Source: JBEKYH01 sp049511115
Lineage (GTDB): Bacteria; Planctomycetota; Phycisphaerae; Tepidisphaerales; Tepidisphaeraceae
Direction of reading: 5' to 3'
Assembly: GCA_049511115.1 (NCBI GenBank)
Contig: JBEKYH010000137.1
Span: 1-10,498 of the forward strand
Length of the DNA stretch: 10,498 nt
Positions 6,229-10,498 of this stretch are shown piece after piece. Each line of letters opens with the position of its first letter. The first letter of the stretch is position 1. The notes under the pieces were generated by a model, which saw only the letters and a program-made list of their open reading frames with translations, ran no database searches and was not told the DNA's origin. Both the position numbers and the translations under genes were made by a program.

Positions 6229-8529
6229 ATGTTTGAACGCCGCCTGCGCATCCTGCTTTATCTCATCGCCCTCATGGGCGCCGCGCTGATGGCACGCGCG
6301 GCGCAGATTCAACTCTTCGAGAAAAATCGCTGGGCCGCCGAGGCGTCCAAACTCACCACGCGCCGCACGCTACTTGAGACAACGCGCGGGCGCATCGTCG
6401 ATATTCATGGCGTGGTGCTGGCCGAGGACGAGGCCTGCATGGATGCGGCGGTGGACTACCCGGCGATTACCGAAGATTGGGACCAATACAAAGATTGGCT
6501 GCATACCCACGCGATCGCGTCCGCGACACGCCGCCTCGGCCCGACGTTTACCAAATCCACCGGAAGCGTTCGCTCCGGTCTGGTGGAGGCCGAGACAATC
6601 ATCGTCCGCAATCAGGTCGAGGCCATGTGGTATCGGCTGGCCAGCGTGTCTGGCAAAACCCCCGATGAGATCGACGCGATACGCCAGGATGTCGAGCGGC
6701 GCGTCGAGCTTCGCCGCCAGTATGTGCAGTGGCAGAACTATCAAAAGGCCCTGGAAAAACAAAAGGGATCGGCGGCCACGACCCGGCCCTGGTATGAGCG
6801 ATTCCTTCCCGCCGCGAGTTCCGTCGATGGCCCGCGCCTCGACGACTACGCCGTTGAAGTCGGCGACCAGACCACGCCGCATGTCATTCTCAGCGGCATC
6901 GACACCAACCAATACAACGAACTGGCCCGCGAGGCGGAGAACATGCCGGGACTGGTGTTACAGCCGGGCCGGAAGCGCGTCTATCCGCTGGGTGATGTGG
7001 CCTGCCATATCCTGGGCCATCTGACGCCGGTGACACCCGAGCAATTGGCGGCCGATGCCAATCGCGACGATCCGCTGCGGGCGCTGCTCCCCAGCGATCT
7101 GTCCGGCCAGACCGGCGTGGAAAGGTTATGCGAGCCGCTGCTTCGCGGCACCCGCGGCGAAATTCGCACCAGCGCCATCGGCAACGACACCGGCACGACC
7201 GACCCTGTTCCCGGACACGACGTGGCGCTCACGATTGACGCGCAACTCCAGCGCGCCATCGAGCAGTCGTTCGCGGCACGGCGCGTGTACCGCGACCCGG
7301 AGACCGAAGAGACAAGCGTGCGCCAGAATCAGCCCGGCGCGGCAGTCGTGATCGACATTGCCACCGGGCAGGTGCGGGCGCTGGTGTCGTATCCAACGTT
7401 TGATCTGAATCATCTGGATGAGAATTATGAAAAGCTCAGCCGCGACGATTTGAACACGCCCCTGGTGAACAAGGCCACGCAAATCGCCGCCGAACCGGGA
7501 TCGACGGTGAAGCCACTCATGGGGCTAAGCGCCATGGCCGATGGACTCATCACGCCGGAGACGACGATCGAGTGCAACGGCTATCTCGTGCTCGACGGCC
7601 ATCAATACGACGTCGGCAAATGCTGGACGGTGCGCGAATTCGCCAAGTACATCGGGACGCCTGAAGACCCGCGGCATCACAAAATCCCCACTGAGGATCC
7701 GCACCCGACCGGTTTCCTCACCGTCACCGATGCCATCGAGCGAAGCTGCAACGTCTTTTTCGAGACCGTCGCCGACCGCATGAAAATGGACCGGCAGCGC
7801 TACTGGTACGATCGCTTTGGCCTGGGCCGCCCGACCGGAATCGGCCTGCCCGAGGCTTGGGGGCGCATTCCCAATCCAGCTCACGCCGCCCCCGCGGCGC
7901 TGCGGGAAATGACCTGGTTTGCCGGCATCGGGCAGGGCGACATCCAGGCCACGCCCCTGCAAATGGCCAACGTCGCCGCAACGATCGCGCGCGATGGCGT
8001 CTGGATGCGCCCGAGCATTGTGACGCAGAGCGGCGCGGTTGCCGCGAATGGCCCGGATCGAATTGACCTGGGTTTCTCGCCGCAGTCTCTGCAAGCCGTC
8101 AAGGAGGGAATGTTTGAAGTGGTCAACAAGCGCGCCGGCACCGGCCGGATGGACCCGGTCGATTCAATTGTCTTCGCCGGCAAAACCGGCACCCCGCAGG
8201 TGGGCCGATTGACCGTCCCGGTTCGCGACGACCAGGGCCGGATTGTCATGGAAGACGGCCGCGAAAAGCGGCAGCTAGTCGATCCCGCCGACCCCGCCGT
8301 CGCCACCTGGTACATCGGCACCGGCCCGACCAAGACCGATTACGCCCACGCCTGGTTCATCGGCTACGCACCGGCGGATCATCCCAAGATCGCCTTCGCC
8401 GTTTTCGTCTGGTACGGCGGCGCCGGCGGCTCTGTCGCCGGGAGCATCGTGCATGACATGCTCGATGCGTGCGTAAAGACGGGGAATCTGCCGGGTGGGA
8501 CGGGGGAGTCGGCTAATGCGGCGAACTGA
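6229..8529 (+). CDS. mrdA: Penicillin-binding protein 2 (class B transpeptidase)
   Basis: This is an elongasome DD-transpeptidase that would cross-link peptidoglycan in the periplasm with MreC, MreD and an SEDS partner. From the ATG at 6229 it has 766 residues. A transmembrane anchor lies near 5-25. A dimerisation domain includes TRGRIVDIHGVVLAEDE and the family motif SGQTGVERLCEPLLRG. The catalytic domain has S-T-V-K with nucleophile Ser425 in AEPGSTVKPL, the S-C-N triad from residue 506, and K-T-G-T from Lys652. E. coli PBP2 has 633 residues; much of the extra length is a helical, charged insertion in the N-terminal region (roughly residues 90-190). An in-frame GTG at 6217 overlaps the mreD stop and would add 4 residues. 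I prefer 6229 because GGTGAG lies 5-10 nt upstream, but both are possible. rodA does not follow. Confidence 0.93.
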   Translation: MFERRLRILLYLIALMGAALMARAAQIQLFEKNRWAAEASKLTTRRTLLETTRGRIVDIHGVVLAEDEACMDAAVDYPAITEDWDQYKDWLHTHAIASATRRLGPTFTKSTGSVRSGLVEAETIIVRNQVEAMWYRLASVSGKTPDEIDAIRQDVERRVELRRQYVQWQNYQKALEKQKGSAATTRPWYERFLPAASSVDGPRLDDYAVEVGDQTTPHVILSGIDTNQYNELAREAENMPGLVLQPGRKRVYPLGDVACHILGHLTPVTPEQLAADANRDDPLRALLPSDLSGQTGVERLCEPLLRGTRGEIRTSAIGNDTGTTDPVPGHDVALTIDAQLQRAIEQSFAARRVYRDPETEETSVRQNQPGAAVVIDIATGQVRALVSYPTFDLNHLDENYEKLSRDDLNTPLVNKATQIAAEPGSTVKPLMGLSAMADGLITPETTIECNGYLVLDGHQYDVGKCWTVREFAKYIGTPEDPRHHKIPTEDPHPTGFLTVTDAIERSCNVFFETVADRMKMDRQRYWYDRFGLGRPTGIGLPEAWGRIPNPAHAAPAALREMTWFAGIGQGDIQATPLQMANVAATIARDGVWMRPSIVTQSGAVAANGPDRIDLGFSPQSLQAVKEGMFEVVNKRAGTGRMDPVDSIVFAGKTGTPQVGRLTVPVRDDQGRIVMEDGREKRQLVDPADPAVATWYIGTGPTKTDYAHAWFIGYAPADHPKIAFAVFVWYGGAGGSVAGSIVHDMLDACVKTGNLPGGTGESANAAN

Positions 8530-8555
8530 GTTGTGGTAATTCCCTCCTTTACTTC

Positions 8556-8580
8556 ATCTAAGATACACTGTATCGTAGAT
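8556..8580. promoter_or_regulatory. Palindromic operator overlapping the toxin-antitoxin promoter
   Basis: A near-perfect 25-bp palindrome has the half ATCTAAGATACA, centre C8568, and the half TGTATCGTAGAT, with one mismatched pair. It overlaps possible promoter boxes: TTTACT (8548-8553) with TATCGT (8571-8576) at 17-nt spacing, or a -10 TAGATT (8576-8581) ending 6 nt before the toxin ATG. This is the expected position for autorepression by an HTH antitoxin. The core GATAC-N3-GTATC (8562-8574) recurs at 9403-9415. Confidence 0.7.
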
Positions 8581-8587
8581 TAAACCC

Positions 8588-8956
8588 ATGCGGTTCAGCT
8601 TCATCCAGTTGTCCGCCTTCCGCGCCAATTGGAAACGGCTGGGAATGTCTGACGTGGATTTACGCTCACTTGAAGCGGCGATTTTGGCCGATCCATTGAA
8701 CGCACCGGTCATGCCGGGCACGGGCGGGCTCCGGAAGATGCGTTTTGCGAGCCAAACTTCGTCATCGGGCAAGAGCGGCGGCGTTCGAGTCTGTTATGCC
8801 TATTTCGCTGAATTCGGTTTGGTCTACCTATGCGCCGTCTTTCCGAAGAATGTAAAGGCGAATCTCAGCAAGACGGAAGCAAACGAGTATCGGCAGTTAT
8901 TGAGGGAATTCGGCCGATACCTGCGCGAGTATTTCCGAAGAGGATGGACGCCATGA
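8588..8956 (+). CDS. Type II toxin, RelE/HigB family
   Basis: This 122-residue protein matches the HigB/RelE-type toxin pattern (the 'RelE-like toxin' group found upstream of XRE antitoxins). Visible signatures are PGTGGLRKMRF (43-53), GKSGGVRVCYAY (61-72), the strand VYLCAVFPK (79-87) and KANLSKTE (90-97). Toxins of this family are ribosome-dependent mRNA endonucleases that slow growth when free of antitoxin. The basic/aromatic residues (R49, K50, R52, R67, Y70) lie where the family keeps its RNA-binding and catalytic side chains; the exact assignment is inferred. It is the first gene of a two-gene operon, and its TGA overlaps the antitoxin ATG. It has no Shine-Dalgarno sequence, so it may be leaderless or weakly translated. 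The C-terminal tail (about 105-122) is basic. It appears intact. Confidence 0.85.
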   Translation: MRFSFIQLSAFRANWKRLGMSDVDLRSLEAAILADPLNAPVMPGTGGLRKMRFASQTSSSGKSGGVRVCYAYFAEFGLVYLCAVFPKNVKANLSKTEANEYRQLLREFGRYLREYFRRGWTP

Positions 8957-9375
8957 AAAAACAAACTGCAGCCCAGACTTTCAACAAGCAGATAGAGCAG
9001 TCCATGGCGGAACTGCGGGCAATTATGGCGCGCGGCGAGTCTCCCACTGCAAACGGCAAGTTGGGCATTCGGACAATCGAGGTCGCCGAGCCTTCGGCTT
9101 ACAGTGCCCAGCAAATCCAGCAAATCCGCGCTGGGCTCAATGTGAGTCAGGCCGTCTTCGCCCGGATCGTCGGCGTGTCCCAGGTTCTGGTGAGGTCATG
9201 GGAACGCGGCGCACGGCAGCCTGCTCCGATCGCACGGCGGTTGCTGGATCAAATTCAGCGATATCCCAAACAGTTCATGCCGCTGGTGATCGCGACAGGG
9301 CGAAATCAAGACGTGAAGTCTCCGTCGCGCAACCGATCGTCCAGGAACAACCCGCCGGGTAAAACGGCGGCCTGA
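8953..9375 (+). CDS. Type II antitoxin, XRE-type helix-turn-helix (HigA-like)
   Basis: This 140-residue protein is the cognate antitoxin candidate. Residues 51-105 form an XRE/Cro helix-turn-helix (SAQQIQQIRAGLNVSQAVFA, then VGVSQVLVRSWERG) followed by ARRLLDQIQRYP, the usual pattern of antitoxins paired with HigB/RelE toxins. The N-terminal 45 residues probably contact the toxin. The C-terminal tail (115-140) is basic, Ser/Arg/Asn-rich and probably disordered. The start at 8953 is chosen because it overlaps the toxin stop (ATGA) and has AGAGG (8939-8943) 9 nt upstream; the in-frame ATG at 8944 would have no room for a ribosome-binding site. The longer frame from 8830 overlaps the toxin and is unlikely. 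The protein should bind the palindrome at 8556-8580 and repress the operon. Confidence 0.87.
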   Translation: MKKQTAAQTFNKQIEQSMAELRAIMARGESPTANGKLGIRTIEVAEPSAYSAQQIQQIRAGLNVSQAVFARIVGVSQVLVRSWERGARQPAPIARRLLDQIQRYPKQFMPLVIATGRNQDVKSPSRNRSSRNNPPGKTAA

Positions 9376-9494
9376 TACGACTACAGCCTGGCAACGCGAC
9401 AAGATACTTCGTATCAACGAGGATCATCGACATTCCCCGAATAGATGCATATCCCTTCCTCCCCCGCCTCCCCCCCGGCTACAATCGCTCGCCT
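9376..9494 (+). promoter_or_regulatory. Antitoxin-mnmG intergenic region with second operator-like site
   Basis: GATACTTCGTATC (9403-9415) repeats the GATAC-N3-GTATC core of the operator in front of the toxin, including the preceding AA. Another GATAC half-site lies at 9374-9378, at the antitoxin stop. A pyrimidine tract with C7 (9470-9476) precedes TACAAT (9480-9485), a possible -10 box ending 9 nt before the mnmG ATG. I see no clear -35 box and no T-run that would make the palindrome a terminator. Confidence 0.5.
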
Positions 9495-10498
9495 ATGCCG
9501 GGCGATTTCGACATTATCATCATCGGCGGCGGCCACGCTGGCGCGGAGGCGGCCTGGGCCGCGTCGCACCTGGGGTGCAAGACGGCCCTGATCACCATGG
9601 ACCCGACGCGCATCGGCCAGATGTCCTGCAATCCCGCCATCGGCGGCCTGGCCAAGGGGCAGATGGTTCGCGAGATCGACGCCCTCGGCGGCCTGATGGG
9701 CATCGCCACCGACAACACCGGCATTCAGTTCCGCATGTTGAATCGCTCCAAAGGCCCTGCCGTCTGGGGCCCGCGCGCCCAGGCCGACAAGCACCGCTAT
9801 GCGAAGGAAGTGCAGCGCCTCCTCCAAACCTGCCCCAACCTCACGATCGTCCCCGGCGAAGTAGCCGACATCAAAACCGACTCCCACTCCATCATCCCCC
9901 CGTCCTCCCCAGTCCTCGGCTCGACTGAGCTCGCCGCAGGCAGTCCTCAGTCCTCGGCCCTGAGTATTACGGGCCTCTCCCTCGCCAACGGACAACACCT
10001 CCCCTGCCGCGCCGTCATCGTCACCACGGGCACATTCCTCCGCGGCCTCATGCACACCGGCGAAAAGAAAACCGAAGGCGGCCGCATCGGCGAGGCGGCG
10101 GCGAAGGGATTGTCCAGTTGTCTCGCCCGCCTGGGCTTGGAGATGGGCCGCCTCAAGACCGGCACGCCGCCGCGGCTGGACAAGCCGACGATTGACTTCG
10201 CCGCCTTCACCCCGCAGCCTGGCGACGAGCGGCCGGCGCCGTTTTCGTATTTGAATGAATCAGGCCGCGAGTGGAAGCCCCCGCTGCCGCAGGTGCATTG
10301 CTGGATCGGGGCGACGAATGAAACGATGCACCAGATCATCCGCGCCAATCTGCATCGCGCCCCCATGTACAGCGGCCAGATCACCAGCACCGGCCCGCGC
10401 TATGGCCCGAGCATCGAAGACAAAGTCGTGCGCTTCGCCGACAAGTCGAGCCACCACATTTTCCTCGAGCCGGAAGGTCTTGATACCGACGAAATCTA
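9495..10498 (+). CDS. mnmG: tRNA uridine-5-carboxymethylaminomethyl(34) synthesis enzyme MnmG (3' truncated by window)
   Basis: The first 334 codons are present; the reading frame runs off the window. With MnmE, this FAD- and NADH-dependent cytoplasmic enzyme would install the carboxymethylaminomethyl group on wobble U34 of several tRNAs. The start IIIIGGGHAGAEAA is the FAD dinucleotide-binding motif. GQMSCNPAIGGLAKGQM (41-57) holds conserved Cys45 (E. coli Cys47). IDALGGLMG, FRMLNRSKGPAV, VTTGTFLRG, GRLKTGTPPRLD, SPMY-like APMYSG and IFLEPEGLDTDEI follow in order. Two oddities stand out. About 25 extra residues (around 130-157) are encoded by a dispersed repeat. Gly304 (10404-10406) replaces the Cys of the RYCPSIEDK motif (E. 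coli Cys277). No Shine-Dalgarno sequence precedes the ATG, and TACAAT lies at 9480-9485. Confidence 0.95.
   Translation, partial: MPGDFDIIIIGGGHAGAEAAWAASHLGCKTALITMDPTRIGQMSCNPAIGGLAKGQMVREIDALGGLMGIATDNTGIQFRMLNRSKGPAVWGPRAQADKHRYAKEVQRLLQTCPNLTIVPGEVADIKTDSHSIIPPSSPVLGSTELAAGSPQSSALSITGLSLANGQHLPCRAVIVTTGTFLRGLMHTGEKKTEGGRIGEAAAKGLSSCLARLGLEMGRLKTGTPPRLDKPTIDFAAFTPQPGDERPAPFSYLNESGREWKPPLPQVHCWIGATNETMHQIIRANLHRAPMYSGQITSTGPRYGPSIEDKVVRFADKSSHHIFLEPEGLDTDEI
9901..9965. repeat. Dispersed repeat inserted in frame within mnmG
   Basis: CAGTCCTCAGTCCTCGG followed by CCCTGAG (9941-9964) belongs to the same family as the inverted repeat at 4781-4874; 9946-9961 equals the reverse complement of 4788-4803 (16 of 16). 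CAGTCCTCGGC occurs twice (9910-9920 and 9948-9958), flanking a segment with TCGACTGAGCTCG. The region translates without a stop into a low-complexity Ser/Pro/Ala peptide. It lies where MnmG homologues have only a short turn before the VTGVxLxDG-like strand (here ITGLSLANG). Confidence 0.75.

Noticed and set aside
8830..8952. Extended antitoxin start
   Set aside because: It would overlap the toxin gene by over 120 nt; the ATG at 8953 has the ATGA overlap and a well-spaced AGAGG.
9403..9415. GATACTTCGTATC as a transcription terminator
   Set aside because: The stem is only 5 bp and AT-rich, with no T-run after it; the match to the toxin operator core explains it better.
9885..9965. mnmG as a pseudogene because of the insertion
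   Set aside because: The reading frame continues and all later conserved motifs (VTTGTFLRG, LKTGTPP, SIEDK, IFLEPEG) are intact up to the window end.
1..10498. CRISPR array, tRNA, rRNA, insertion sequence or phage genes
   Set aside because: No regularly spaced direct repeats with unique spacers, no cloverleaf-type or rRNA sequence, and no transposase or integrase motifs were seen.

Overview
The window is GC-rich bacterial chromosome with housekeeping content, except for one accessory toxin-antitoxin pair. All recognised genes are on the + strand. The mreB-mreC-mreD-PBP2 cluster indicates a bacterium with a MreB-directed elongation machinery. The lipoprotein signal and the long periplasm-type proteins suggest a diderm. 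The high GC, the style of the dispersed inverted repeats and the long N-terminal region of PBP2 would suit the Planctomycetota/Verrucomicrobiota group. That placement is an impression, not a demonstration.

Layout: (1) 1-395 has no convincing gene but carries a REP-like palindrome (184-221). (2) 396-2603 encodes a lipoprotein made of about 18 Sel1 repeats. (3) 2649-3443 encodes a class I SAM-dependent methyltransferase, whose stop codon lies in a large inverted repeat (3440-3534). (4) 3591-8529 is the cell-shape operon: a sigma70-like promoter and leader, then mreB, mreC, mreD and a class B PBP2 transpeptidase. The last three genes are tightly coupled, while mreB and mreC are separated by a second inverted-repeat family built on 'ggactgag'. 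No rodA follows. (5) 8556-9375 is a HigB/RelE-type toxin and XRE-type antitoxin pair with a palindromic operator in front and a second copy of the operator core behind. (6) 9495 to the window end is the first 334 codons of mnmG (gidA), the tRNA wobble-uridine modification enzyme.

MreB filaments, MreC, MreD and PBP2 would act together at the inner membrane to direct lateral wall synthesis. MnmG acts with MnmE in tRNA modification and is functionally unrelated to its neighbours.

The most interesting signals are in mnmG. About 25 extra codons sit at a variable hairpin, and they contain the same 'ggactgag' repeat that separates mreB from mreC. The element therefore seems to have entered a conserved gene in frame and to be translated, as described for Rickettsia palindromic elements. 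The same protein has Gly where E. coli GidA has the conserved Cys277. Other points are the GATAC-N3-GTATC sites on both sides of the toxin-antitoxin pair, possible leaderless starts, and a G8 tract in the Sel1 lipoprotein gene.
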